From: Sipunculus nudus
Taxonomy: Eukaryota; Annelida; Sipuncula; Golfingiida; Sipunculidae
Direction: 5' to 3'
DNA length: 64,000 nucleotides
Assembly (NCBI GenBank): GCA_026874595.1
Contig: CM049311.1
Span: forward strand, 78,969,937-79,033,936
Shown here: piece after piece, positions 10,901 to 22,845 of the stretch
Numbering within the stretch: position 1 is the stretch's first letter
Layout: every line of letters starts with the position of its first letter
The notes under the pieces: generated by a model
The model's input: only the letters and a program-made list of their open reading frames with translations
What the model was told of the DNA's origin: nothing
Database searches by the model: none
Program-made: the position numbers and the translations under genes

Positions 10901-13900
10901 GGGCTACGTCTCAATGAGCACCGCTGTGGTTAACTGGACGGCGCGTCTCAGCGAGCTGCGTCATAACGTGCAGTGAAAACAGCAATACTTCCTATCAAGA
11001 TGCCTCGTACTGAGATGACACCCCGCAGAGCAGTGTCAACTGTCATTTTAAACATAAATTTGTGCCCTTGAACCAGCGTTCATTTAAACTAGTTTTAGGC
11101 ACTCTACTCATAAAAGTGGCCTTATACATTGTAAAGGCAGTTTGATAGATGTTAAAATAACAGTAACAGGCACACATACCGTAATAATCCTTAAGAAATT
11201 TGAAAATCTTCAATCTTGAAAAGACATACTAGTAACTTTACCCTTTACACATTTTCATAAGCCAAGAAAAATACATTTGTCTCTTTTCCCAGCCCTTCAG
11301 TGTCCAATTGCTCTTTGGAGCAACATTAAACTGATAATTGTGTGTCCACTTTAAATGTGTTAGCCTATGGAGATTTTCTCGCTCTGCAGGTAAACATTGT
11401 TACAAGGATTGATCCCTTGTAAGTGACAGCCTCAAGATTAATTTGACCAGATAGGGGTGGAGTCTGCTAAGGATAATTACCCAGCATGCATTGTTGACCC
11501 AGCATGCATCTCTCCTATCTGCACACCACAATGGGTCAGATGGTGGTCAGGTGGCAGATCTGGTACCTGATAAGTTCAGGGTACTCTGTGTTAATTGCCC
11601 TTCACTTGGCCTGATGATCATCTATATTCTTCCTCAGTTCATAAGACAATGAAACTTCCCCACATATGGGAATCTCCACTTAGCAACAGACATGTTGAAA
11701 TGGTCATAATTGAACTATATATGTAATAGTGTTGCCCACTGATATAACCTTTGGCAATGATGCAATCTTGAAACACAGCAGATACAGAGTATTGGTACAT
11801 AAAATTTGGTCCTGCAAAATTTCATCATATATAAAACCTGTCATAGAGTTGTTATACAAATACATGGGTTTTTGAAATTCGTTTATTTTTTGTAATTTTT
11901 TTTGCATAAATAATAGCTTAATGTGAGATTAATCAAAGACTTCAAAGTCATTTTTCAGCAAAACAGTTTTCATTGTTAAAAATAATTAGCAACAATGCTT
12001 TGTTGAATTATGAGGCATATACCAATAATCAACTCATACCAACATTAGCAGTTATTTTTCAATTGAATTATTGCATTAATGTTTTCTTATAAAAATTCAT
12101 ATAATTATGAACTTTTTTTAGTACCAGTTTTTAAGATCTAATTCATAATCCTCTTTTTATCTCGAACAGCTGGCCCATTTCGCGTGACGCAGATATGGCA
12201 CGAACTGATCTCAAGCCTGAAACAGGGTGTGGAGCTAAAGAAAAGAAGGGTTAAGATGAAGCTGCATGATGACTGCTTTAAGGGTTCAGAGGCGGTGGAC
12301 ATCATCCATAAACACCTGCTGCTGAACACAGATACATTCACCAGCAAAGACCTAAACAGAGAGAAAGCATGCAAGGTAAATTGTGATGTTCCCTAGAATC
12401 AATTCATTTATCAGTTCTATTAACCTTCAATTCTTAATTCAGCTCTTTACTTGATTGGTAAATTTCAGACTTTTGAAAAGCAATTCCACCATAATGGATG
12501 TAACTTTGTAAGTTAATTGAACAAATAAAAGAAAAATGCAGCTCACCCTTTGCTTGTCGCTGCCATATATTTCTGTAAATGAGTGGAGTGGTCCACCAGC
12601 GAACATTTAAATGGATTAAGGGTTCAAATGCAATAAAAAGCTTCAGCATCGCAAACTGCTCTCCACTTTGAGAGCTCACAGAGGACTTTGAGGGGGAAAA
12701 GTTATAATCATATAATGAATTGATTCACAGGTTGATAATCAATTACAATTTAATTGAGGGCTTACAGTTTAATGCATCGATTCTTCAATGCCTTGGTACA
12801 CCCCTAGGGCAGAGGTTTCAATCTTTAGACAAACTGCCTTTACAGCATGGAATTTTGTGAGGGCCAAGCCTTGTTGCTGTAGACTAGTTGTAATATATAA
12901 ATTTGAAGTGCAAACTGTCTGTATTTTTAAATACTTAAAAAAGTGATGAGATTAAATGAAATGGTCACAAAGTCGTGAAAAAGACATGAAAGGGGATTTT
13001 CTGTGATTATGACAATTGATCTATCAACATTCTCACTTTATTGAAGAAATCAGGTCTGAAAATTAAAGTCTGTATTTTTCATTTTTATGTTGAACATTTC
13101 CCCATATATTCTTACAGGTATGCCAGCTTTTGATGGATGACAACATCTTTGAATCTGTTGGAGGGCATGATATGTTTGAGGACAGCGGTGGGAAGTTCTT
13201 CAGATTTACTGACAAAGAAAATGACCTTGACCTTTGTACCAACAACAACACGACAGCCAGTGATAAAAATAGGTAAACCTTGTTTATGAATATCATTTGT
13301 TCTGAAATCACCAAAATAACAGTTATAAATGATCATGGCTACTGGTATTGTGTGGTTATTTGTCACGGAGATGGAGATATATATTCTTGACAAGAGCTAC
13401 AGAAACAGCTTACATTAAGCAGAGCCTTGTGTTCTACCAGTTGTTCACTAAAAATCATGTAAAGTAATGAATGTTTATGTCACAATGTTTTTGACTAGAA
13501 TCGTTTGGGGATGACCCTCTTGATGAACATCTTTTGTGTGTTTCAGTGTCCTTTTCAGGGTTTCCATTTGACCTGGAATTAAGTATTTTACCCATGTTTT
13601 ACTAAGAGAAGTCATTCAAGACTAGTGCTTTAATTCAAGTATGGCAGAGCACAGCAGACCGATCAGTACATCATTAAGGGGTAAAACCCCAGAACTCTGG
13701 GTAAAACCTATATTACCAAGCCCGTGTTAAACTCAGGCTAAACCCGGGTTTTACTTAAGTGTTAGATAAAACGTGTGAACCCTGGACCTTTCATTTTGTT
13801 TAGAAGATACTTACAGACCATAGGAAGTTTCAGTATTGGAAAAAGCATCACTGATAAACTGTGTGCATCCAGGCTCTGTGTTATCAGTAGCCATGACAAC

Positions 13901-16900
13901 ATGACACTCAGGACTTCGAAAATAAACTGTTTGGGGTGACAGGGTGTCGCTATGTCATCAACTGATCAGCTGAGCCAGTCCCAAACCTCCGCATTAGACA
14001 GGGCTCACACATTGCTTGTTTTATCCCAAACGTGTCCTAATGTGAATTGATTTATGGATTAACATCAGGGTAACACTGGGGTAAATTGGGGATAAAAAAG
14101 AAGATAAGGGAGACATTAGGAAAATTTTTTAAATTTTCAAACATTTTTACAATCAGGGTGACACAGGGACATATATTGGGGTGACATTGGGAAGATATTG
14201 GAGTGACACAAGTGTTGCACATTGGGTTACATTAGGGTGGCATCAGTGAGGTTTGGGCAAGTTTTTAGCTGTATCATGTGCAACCTTATTGGTCCAACAT
14301 GTTGTCCTGACCTCCATAGACAAAAACACAGGAAACTGACCCAAGTGCTTTTAAAATAATTTGATGTTTAAATGTGTATGAGTATGAGCTATAATACCAG
14401 GGTGATCTTACCCATTTATCACATATTTGTTTTCTTGAAGGGTTACCAGTACTCCATCAAGAGTGATCAGTAATCCATTAGCCACCAGCAAACACAGTGA
14501 CATATTGAGGTACCAGGAGATCCTGGATCTCACAGGAGCGTGGAGACGAAACAGCTCACAGAACCTGAAAACTGACATCACGCCCACAAAATCGTTCCCC
14601 AGCAGTCCATCCCTACCATCATTCTGTCAACCCAGATCACCGTTTGAAAAAGCAAATCCTGCATGTACGTTTACTTGAAATCTTTGTATCAGAAATGATT
14701 GTAAGATCTCTCAGTCTCTTAGCTATATTTTAAATATAAACTGACAGTGTTTATCAAAAGTTTTACAGGATACCATTATAGGTGTCTCATTTTAAAGGGG
14801 CCCAATCACCTATAAAGCATGTTGAATTAACAAGAAAAATAGTTTTTCCCCTTTAAATAAATTTGTACCTGCCAAAATTGTTACGAAGAGAAATTTTTCA
14901 GTGGAGAATTCTGGGCCGATCTAGGATTCAAACCCATAAGTCTAGCGCACAAGTCTGGCCTTCCAACCCCTTCGCTAGAAAAGCAAGCTTCACTAGTGAC
15001 ACAGTTCAGTCCGCTTTTATTTCATCCCTTCACACACCCCCTCTTAAGAGTGTTCTGCTATCAGAACAAGACTAATTATCCCAGGAGTCACACTTTTGTG
15101 AGCTTATTCCTTGGGCCACAAAGTTTACCATCACGTTGGACGAGCCCCCATTTTGTTTTGAAGACAAATTTTTCAGGGGAAAATTCTGGACCGAAACGGG
15201 ATTCGAACCCATAACAGGGGGCACAAGTCTGGCATTCCAACCACTTGGCTAGAAAAGCAAGCTTCACTAGCGAGACAGTTCAGTCTGCTTTTATGTCACC
15301 CCGTCACAAAATATTGTCCTGAAACCGTTTGCTTACTCCTGTACATGAGTGTAAAAACAGTGGACCGGGTGTGATCAAAGGTGTCAACATAAAATCAGTG
15401 TGTGCATCGCTCAGCCACAACACGTCAATCATGAGATACCCTGACTGTCTTAGCCCAAAAAATATAATACATGTTCCTGCTGGCTGAAACATGGCCTGTT
15501 AAGGCTTACAATAAGACCTCTGGTCATGGGGCCTTGTTATGGTAAACAGACACACATGAACATACCAGCAGACAGACCCATAACAAGGTGTTAAACAGTC
15601 ATATACTGTGTACTGAGACTGTGTGTTGGGGTGGTTTTGCTTGGGAAACTTTTGATTGAAGCAAGACTGAACTAATAATGAGAAAGGAAAGGCATTAAAT
15701 TAACTCCTGATTATTTCCCTTTAATGGATGATTATCATGAGGTTCATATTTTGTTTCATCTGGAAATATTTGAAATAAATATATCATCATTAGTAACAAA
15801 GGATTTTCATAGAACAATATAGGTGTTTATGTTCTTTTCTTTCCTGCTGATTTTCAGTCATTCATATTTGATGAAGTATTTTCAATTTTGCTTAACTCTG
15901 AAGATCAAATGATTTATCAACAATAACAGTGGACAATAATAGTGGATATTGTGCATGATAGCACCAGGTCTTTAATGGATATTATATATCTTGTTAACTA
16001 CATTGTATGAAATAAGGTCACTGTGACCTAGTTCACCTGTAAAGTAGGTTAGCCTGTCTGTATTATTCTGTTTTTATTAGTGTTGCATGACCAGAATTAT
16101 ACTTAAAGGGACATAATCAGGAGCAATATTATGCCTTTTCTTTCACACTATCAGTTCAGTTTCGCTTTATTCAAAAGTTTCCGAGCAAAACCATACCAGC
16201 ACACAGTCCCAGTACCTCACAAACAGCTGTTTAACACCTTGTCATGGCTCAGAGTGTTGGTAAACACAGTCCACATGTGTATGTTACCATATAACAAGAC
16301 TGCATGACCGTAGGCTTGATTGTGAGCGGCAACCCGAGATGTTTTATCCAGCAGGAATATGTATTATAATTTTTTGGGCCAGCTCAGTCGGGGCATGTTC
16401 TGATTAACACATATTGTGGCTCCATTATGCACACGGCCCCGGGTGCTGTTTTTATGTTGACACCAGTGATCGCGCCCGGTCCCTCTTTTACAGGAGTAAG
16501 CAAACGGTTTCAAGGCAATATTTTGGCAGATACAGATTTATTTGAAAGGGGAGAAGCTATTTTTCCTGTTAATTCAACATGTTTTATAGGTGATTGGGCC
16601 CCTTTAACTAAACTAATTCATCATTTCGTATATGAGCTGCCACTTTACAGATACCTTCACCTTTGGTCTCAATTTCATATAACAGTGAACATTAGCCTAA
16701 ACTTGCTCCTTATTCCAACTGCATGTGAAGTTTTCCTTACATTTCAGCACTTTGCATATTTACAAATGCAAATGCACATTCATTTTGTTTAGACAAATCA
16801 CATGGCTATTCTGGTAACTCTAGGTTTCAGCTTGTTTACTGATTGCTTATATATGTTTCATACTTGTCTCAAGTTGTCTGTGACATAGTTCATATTTATT

Positions 16901-19900
16901 TTACAAAATTTATCAAAATTTGTTTGTTTAAAGTATTTTCTGAAGAGATAAGACGAGAAGTAGCCCTGAACCAATTACTGATGATAGTGGAGATTCCCAT
17001 GTTAGATGGAATTCTAGGTTATGATAGCAGTGCAGTGAAGTCATCAGGAAACCATTTTACCATGTCTAATCTGGCTTTCCGCCGGAAAGATAGTTCCTCC
17101 TGTGTCACAATGGAAAGGTGAGAGATTTTAAGTATTATATTGTGCATTTGTATTATCATGTTATTTAATGTATTATATTGTGCATTTATATCATCATGTT
17201 ATTTAATGTATTATATTGTGCATTTATATCATCATGTTATATACAATGTATCATATTGTGAATTTATATCATCAAGTTATTTTATGTATTTTATTGTGCA
17301 TTTACATCATCATGTTATTTAATTTATTTTATTGTGCATATATTGTTTTATAAACAGTGAATTGATATCATTTTGTTTTTTAATATATCAATTATATTGT
17401 GTATTTATATCATCCTTTTTTAAATATGTTTGCTCATTAACAAAAATATATTACTATATGTTTTTTAAAGTGTATGATTTTAGGTATCTGGGTTTTTAGC
17501 CAGTTCTGCTACCAGAACTTATCCATATCCATATTTTGTTTGAATGGCTTAGTTTAAACTTTATAATATTATTATTGTCATTATACTTTAGAGATAACAA
17601 ACCATATTTAATGTCTTAATCTGTGATTTAAAGGGTCACCCTGGAGGACACATGGGTAGAGAAAGCACTGAACTGTCTTGAATGTCACCCTCATGGAATG
17701 GATATTCTGGACCACTCATTGTCGGAGGACACCAGCATGTCTCAGCGTCTCCGGATGTTTCAATCAATCTGTGATCATTACACCAACACCTCGGAGCCGC
17801 TGTGGTGTGATAAATTTGTGGATGTCCAGTTAAGCATTTATAACCTGTTGATGAAGGGAATCCCAGAGACAGCGGTTAAGGCGCTGCAGCTCAGTATGAT
17901 GCTGTTATCATGTACGACACAGGAGGAGGTGAAGCGGCTGCTACAGTTCATGAAGGTTGCTGCAGAAGACACTAGTCTACCATTGAGCATAGAAGTAAGT
18001 AGTGCTGGAGCAGTATGTTAATACAGTGGAGCCTGTGTAATAAGACCATCCATGGGACTTGTAATAGTGGTCTTAATTTACAGGTGGTACAGGGCAGTTA
18101 TAACCAAAGTGAAGGCTTTCAGTTCACTCCAGGGTGGTCTTACCAGACAGATGGTCTTACAAGACAGGTGGTCTTTCAGACAGGTTCCACTTTATGTCAG
18201 TATGTCAGTCAATGCAATATGAATGATAAAATCATTAATGGTTGTAACAACAATCTGTGCAATTATCATTAGGACTGACAGGAATAGATAAGGTGCTTAC
18301 CTGGATATGAATTTTATTAAGTACTATCATCTTAAATGTTTTATATTTGAAATCAAATAAGCTTTTAGCTCAGCTGTTTGTAAGTCATTTGAATTTTATC
18401 AGTCACTCTTTGTAAGCCACCTGGTTGTCTGATAACAGGGCACAAATCTAAACCTTTGAAAAACTTGATATCTGGAGTGGTTCTGCTGAAATCTTCTTGG
18501 AACCCTGAAATTGGGTCATGGTGTCCCATATTCTGTTAGCTATATTCTGTGCCTAAGTATAATCTTTTTTTAGCACTTTAGTGTTTAGAGCTGCAAAACA
18601 AAAAAATTGCATTCAACTCAAAAGTAAAAGGTTATGCATAACATTGTCACCATGAAAATATCAAGGCAATCAGCCAACGTGTCCTTCAGAGGTGTTGAGG
18701 ACATGATTGCAAAACATTATAATATTTTTCATACTTGAGAGATCTGGATAATTGATTGTTTTGTAAGCTTAATGCTTATGATGCCAGATGGCACCAGTTA
18801 CATTTCCTTTATCTTGAAACACCTTTAATTATATTTTCAAATAAATCATGACAGCACTTTGAAATGCTGGTGGACATGGTGCAGTTGGAGCCCGGCAAAG
18901 AAATTCTTTATAATTTATGTACAAATTGAAAAAGTACGGGTCATTTACAGATATGTGTGTTTCACCATGGAAAACTTGAAGAAAATCTGTCTACAAGCTT
19001 CTCAGCTGTTCTGCTGTGGACACAGTTGCAAATACAGATTTTATATCCTAATTCTGCCCAAATTTCATATGTTAAAAACATTTCAGAAATGAATTTATTA
19101 AAATTTGGTAAACTTATTGATCATGGATAAATGTTTCAGTTTTGCAAGGCACAAATCTAAACTGTTATGGCCAGACCTAGAAACTTCTGACTTGACATCT
19201 GGAGGGGTCCTGCTAAAATCTCCTTGGAATCCTGAAATTAGGTCATGTTGACCCATATTCATATTGCTTCACACATTTTTATTTATTTTTAGCAAATCAG
19301 ACATAAGTAAATGTTCAGGGCTGAAAAAAAAGTTTGATGGTCACTATGCACACTATGAAGAAAATCATACCAGCCAGTTGTCCAGAATTGTTGTGGACAT
19401 AGATGCTAAACATAAACATTATAGACTGTTCAAGTCCACATCATGACTCTTTGGGTCACTTGTTATTAATCTTATATTAAACCACACAGAAAATATTTTT
19501 ACAAAGAGAGTGAGAGTCTCTCATGATATTTCAAGGTAAGTTAAGTGCAATTAATTATGTAGGCCTTTTATTAGACTTCAGACAGTGCAGAACCTCTTCT
19601 ATGCTTAAATGCATGTGTGTCTGCTGCCAGGCAGACTTAGTAAAAGTAAATTTTACAGACACAATCATCTTGAAAACTTCTGGTATTTTATTGGTTATCC
19701 TTGCTGATAATAAACTGTAGTAAGTATTAAAACCCTGTAATTGAAAGTCGTAGAAAAACCTTAACACCAAATGAATTAATATTCCAGCACTGAAAATCAA
19801 ATACTATCTGTCTTCACATCAGTGTATGTTTGTTTGTATTGCAGCAAACTAATCGACAGACAATCATTAAAAAATTCACGTCAACTATCATTAACAACAA

Positions 19901-22167
19901 GATGTTAGGAGCACACCAGGCAGGTCAGCTTGTGTCCTTCATGATGGATCATTCAGAAGAGATCTTCATCATCCCTGATATCATTGAACAGATGGTTGCT
20001 GTCAAAGTCCGCAAACTGCTGGAAGGGAAAGGGCCTGCTTTAGGTAAGTGTAGCTTTGATACCAAAATACTGTGCATTATACCAGTAAATTTCTGGTAAA
20101 GAATACTAAATATCCTGTAAGTTCTGTGGTTCAGATTGTCTGTCATGTGTATCAGACTGGCAAAGTGCAGAACTTTCAAAAGGCAAAAATTTAAGAGAGT
20201 TTTCAGGTCAAAATTGTAGAGTCAAATTATGGTTGAATCATGACTGTAAATCTGCAAAGTGTCTGGTTAAATTGACCAATAATGTTTATTAAACCTATAA
20301 TATGTCTGGTTAAGATCACCAGTCATCTTTCATGTATCACCAGACAAAGTCGGGAGATACTTATATGGTTTAGGCACGATTGCCCCACCGCCACAGAGAT
20401 TTCTTTTGGACCTGATAACTCAAGAAAGATTTCATGGATATTTACCAAACTTAATATGTGCATAGATATGGGTAGGAGCCTGACACTTTCACTGAAATGG
20501 AGGCTTGAACATACTCATACTGATCTGGTTACATCAGTGTTTATCTGGTAATTAGCTGACACTGAGAGAGTCACAGGAACAAAAGAGACTAATGATCTGG
20601 GAAGGCTGATTTCAGAATTACCTCAAGTCAGTGGCCCATGAGGTAAACAGAGATAGGTATCAAGATAGCAGGGCTGTCTCAGTTGACATTTGAACAGTCT
20701 CCACTGTTTCCTGTGCCAGGGCAGTGTATACTGGTTTTACAACCTGTCATACATAAGATGCTAACTATGTTGAATGCACTGGATTTTCATTACCTTTTCC
20801 TATAAATAATTTCATTGCATCAAATTGTAATATATATTGCTATTCTTTTACTATGAGAGTGACCTTGACCATGAATATTTCCATATTTGGTGAAAATCAC
20901 ACAAAAGCTTAAATATCTCAGTAGGGGTGCTTGGATTGATAAAAAAAAACAATATTACTGAAGATCTTCGATAGCTTTGTTGTGTACAGAAGACAAGTGG
21001 TGCCACCTTGTGCTGTTTTCTTGCTTTCGCTCATTTTAATACCCCCACCATTGCTACTTGACAGTACTGTGAGCATTATAAGTCAAAAACTAATGGACAC
21101 ATTTCTTTGATATCATGCATATATATAGATATGGTTATGGAATTGGGTATATTTAAATTGGGGTCATGACCTTAACTATGAAAGTGACCTTGAATGTTTC
21201 CATATTTGGTAAAATCACACAAACTCTTAAATATCTTAATAAGGGATGCTTGGATTTATCCAAAAATCAATTTGACTTAAGATCTTAGATAGCTTTGTCT
21301 TCTGCAGAAGACAGGTGGCACCACCTTATGTTGTTTTCTTGCTTTCATGCCTTTTAATACCCCCACCATTGCCACTTGACAGTACTGTGAGTATTATAAG
21401 TCAAAAACTAATGGACCGATTTCTTTCATTTTATGCATATATATATAGATATGGGTTATGGAATGAGGTTTGTTTAAATTGGGATCATGACTTCTCCTAT
21501 GAGAGTGGTCTTGACCTTGAATTTTCCCATATTTGGTGCAAAATATTGTTTCCCAAGTTAATAGATAGAAGAAACCATGGTGGCTTGCCAAGTGTCAGTC
21601 TAGATGCTTCTGAAGATGGAGGCATGGAGCCTATTCTTCAAGGTTGGGGGGGGGGGGGGAATTAATTGTCTGGGGATGCAATGGCACCTGCTGTTCCAAG
21701 AAATGTCTAGTTAAGCCTGTTGTGTGCCTGGTAAAGATTACCAGTCATGTTAATAAAACCATAATTGTCTCAGGTAAAAATTTCCAGTCAAGATTATTAA
21801 ACCTGTAAAATGAACATGTTCCCTGTAACTACAGTGTTTATTGTTTAGAATGTCAGTCAATTTTGTTAAACAAGAATGTATCTGTTTAAGGTTACAAGAC
21901 ATGCTTATCAAACCTGCTATTTCAGATTACCAGTAACTGTTATAAAGAGGTGTGTTTATTGCAGAGGTCAGCTATTGCCAGAAAATTTCCATTGATGAAT
22001 TCGAGAAACAGCAGAGTGAGACCACGGAGAGTGCCCTGGTGGCCCTTACAAACACTATCCTTGATGACCGCAAGATGCAGCTCAAAGAAAAGAAAAAGAG
22101 ACTCACTCAACTGCAGAAATATCATCCTGAGCTGTATGAGAAACATTTCCCATGGCTAAGATTATAG
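7987..22167 (+). CDS. DEPDC7: DEP domain-containing protein 7 (8 exons, 539 aa)
   Basis: Exons: 7987-8074, 12170-12375, 13118-13272, 14441-14664, 16934-17117, 17634-17994, 19845-20043, 21965-22167. All junctions are GT/AG and phases agree throughout (1,0,2,1,2,0,1). The product is 539 aa; I recall human DEPDC7 as about 511. A DEP domain spans residues ~33-129 (VELKKRRVKMKLHDDCFKGS, then SEAVDIIHKHLL, ending KFFRFTD). The C-terminal half follows the DEPDC7 helical region (REVALNQLLMIVEIPMLDGI; FMMDHSEEIFIIPDIIEQMV), and the tail LKEKKKRLTQLQKYHPELYE matches the family's conserved end. Start choice: first ATG after the promoter block, giving MAAYVNHA. Role: DEP domains act in membrane or G-protein signalling. 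DEPDC7 has been linked to CARMA-dependent NF-kB signalling in mammals (literature knowledge, not visible here). No break was seen. Confidence 0.93.
8075..12169 (+). other. DEPDC7 intron 1
   Basis: About 4.1 kb, AT-rich, starting gtatgc and ending ctcgaacag. The only structured part seen is a GC/CpG-rich patch at 10540-10990. Open frames such as the one at 9776-10084 have no family resemblance and are treated as noise. Confidence 0.7.
10545..10985. mobile_element. CpG-rich imperfect fold-back repeat in DEPDC7 intron 1
   Basis: An abrupt rise in CpG inside an AT-rich intron. GACGCAG, GACGTAGCCC and GTTTTCA words on the left recur in inverted form on the right (ACGTCTC/GGGCTACGTCTC, CTGCGTCATAACGTGC, TGAAAAC). 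This is consistent with an old palindromic MITE. The ends were not resolved. Confidence 0.35.
13960..14260. repeat. degenerate minisatellite-like GGGTGACATTGGG words
   Basis: Within DEPDC7 intron 3, loosely repeated GGGTAACACTGGGG / GGGTGACATTGGGAAG words with variable spacing. No coding sign. Confidence 0.35.
14792..15724 (-). mobile_element. TTAA-flanked non-autonomous element, left copy (interrupted)
   Basis: Bounded by TTAA at 14792-14795 and 15721-15724, with terminal AGGGGCCCAATCACC and, inverted, AGGGAAATAATCAGG. It is the reverse complement of the element at 16103-16617 except for an insertion at about 14882-15305. Matching landmarks include the complement of TACAGGAGTAAGCAAACGG (15324-15346) and of CTGTTTAACACCTTGT (15581-15599). 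It lies in DEPDC7 intron 4. TTAA duplications are typical of piggyBac-type insertion, but the termini are not canonical. Confidence 0.65.
14882..15305 (-). mobile_element. tRNA-derived SINE insertion, two heads in tandem
   Basis: On the minus strand each of two units has a Pol III A box (AGCCAAGTGG, from 15240-15250) and a B box (GGGTTCGAATCCC from 15199-15209; GGGTTTGAATCC from 14924-14935). They are followed by a shared tail ending ...CCCTGAAAAATT or similar. The A/B spacing and GCCAGACTTGTGC segment look tRNA-Ser/Leu-like. The pair interrupts the TTAA element and is flanked by CCAAAATTGT (about 14871) and CAAAATATTGT (about 15306), a likely target-site duplication. Confidence 0.65.
16103..16617 (+). 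mobile_element. TTAA-flanked non-autonomous element, right copy (intact)
   Basis: TTAA 16103-16106 to TTAA 16614-16617, with termini AGGGACATAATCAGG and, inverted, AGGGGCCCAATCACC. It is uninterrupted and shows the pre-insertion sequence of the left copy (AGGCAATATTTTGGCAGATA at about 16515). An internal frame from 16427 is not supported as a gene. Confidence 0.65.
17135..17400. repeat. ~38-bp tandem repeat (about 5-6 copies)
   Basis: Units of the type TTGTGCATTTATATCATCATG plus GTTATTTAATGTATTATA repeat directly downstream of DEPDC7 exon 5. An open frame through it merely reflects the period. Confidence 0.8.
18024..18191 (+). mobile_element. pogo/Tigger-like MITE in DEPDC7 intron 6
   Basis: A short element with inverted ends CAGTGGAGCCTGTGTAATA and AGACAGGTTCCACTT, with TA on the left. 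The interior repeats TGGTCTTA words. The ends match the Tc1/mariner pogo/Tigger class (CAGTNRAACCT type). Related copies occur at about 22612-22760 and 39752-40690. Confidence 0.6.
18430..19340. repeat. diverged direct repeat in DEPDC7 intron 6
   Basis: GGCACAAATCTAAAC...TCTGGAGTGGTTCTGCTGAAA at about 18439 recurs at about 19147 (GGCACAAATCTAAACTG...TCTGGAGGGGTCCTGCTAAAA). Both run on to ACCCATATTC-like and TTTTAGCA words. The two copies of roughly 170 bp are about 710 bp apart. Origin unknown. Confidence 0.55.
20850..21560. repeat. ~319-bp tandem repeat, about 2.3 copies, in DEPDC7 intron 7
   Basis: ACTTGACAGTACTGTGAG occurs at about 21057 and 21376 (319 bp apart). CCATATTTGGT occurs near 20882, 21200 and 21528, and GAAGACARGTGGYRCCACCTT near 20990 and 21307. 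The final unit is partial. Frames read through it are artefacts. Confidence 0.75.
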
Positions 22168-22415
22168 TCACAAATTATATGTACAAAAAAAAACAGATGT
22201 GCCCAGCCTGCATATAGCAGAAATGTGAGTGGGACAGGAAGTATGCCCATAGACCATGATACCATGCAGGTAAATACTTGCATGATAAAAATTTACAATG
22301 TCAAAATACACATGCACACACAATTCTCAGTTGTCCAAGACATATACCATTAGTAATACTATTGATCTTAAACATATATGGACATTTTTGTATAAATATA
22401 GAAATATATATTATA

Positions 22416-22593
22416 CAGTGAGAATTTTGCCTGATGACCACCCTGCTATCACAACCACCCCACAAAGACAACCACTGTTTTTTAAACCAAGATTACTATA
22501 AACCATAAAAAAATCTCCCGCCAACAGGACCTCCCCACTAACATGACCACTTTGGCTGGTTCGGCAGGTTGTCATGTTAGTGAGTTTTCACTG
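22416..22593. mobile_element. palindromic MITE downstream of DEPDC7
   Basis: The ends CAGTGAGAATTTTGCCTGAT and, inverted, CAGTGAAAACTCACTAACAT pair with each other; the interior has ACCACC/CATGACCAC words. It starts after TA and lies in the 3' flank (possibly 3' UTR) of DEPDC7. Likely Tc1/mariner class. Confidence 0.5.
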
Positions 22594-22611
22594 TGTATGT
22601 ATATATAAAGT

Positions 22612-22760
22612 TGTCATAATACCAACCATGGGACTAACAAAAAGTGGTCTTAATTCACAGGTGGTCTTATTACATAGGTCAGTTGGGACCAATATGAATG
22701 CTTTCGCATAACCAAAGGGTGGTCTTAATAGACCGGTGATTTTCTGACAGGTTCCACTGT
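22612..22760. mobile_element. truncated pogo/Tigger-like MITE
   Basis: It shares ACCATGGGACT, AGTGGTCTTAATT, CAGGTGGTCTTA and the terminal ACAGGTTCCACTG with the copy at 18024-18191. The 5' inverted end is missing or degraded. A (TA)n run of about 30 units (22764-22822) abuts the 3' end, which also offered a TA target. Confidence 0.55.
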
Positions 22761-22823
<63 letters not shown>

Positions 22824-22845
22824 CACACACACCATATTTTTTGTG

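Noticed and set aside
16427-16792. 121-codon open frame
   Set aside because: Lies mostly in the TTAA-flanked element; the matching region of the inverted copy at 15.3-15.6 kb does not keep the frame.
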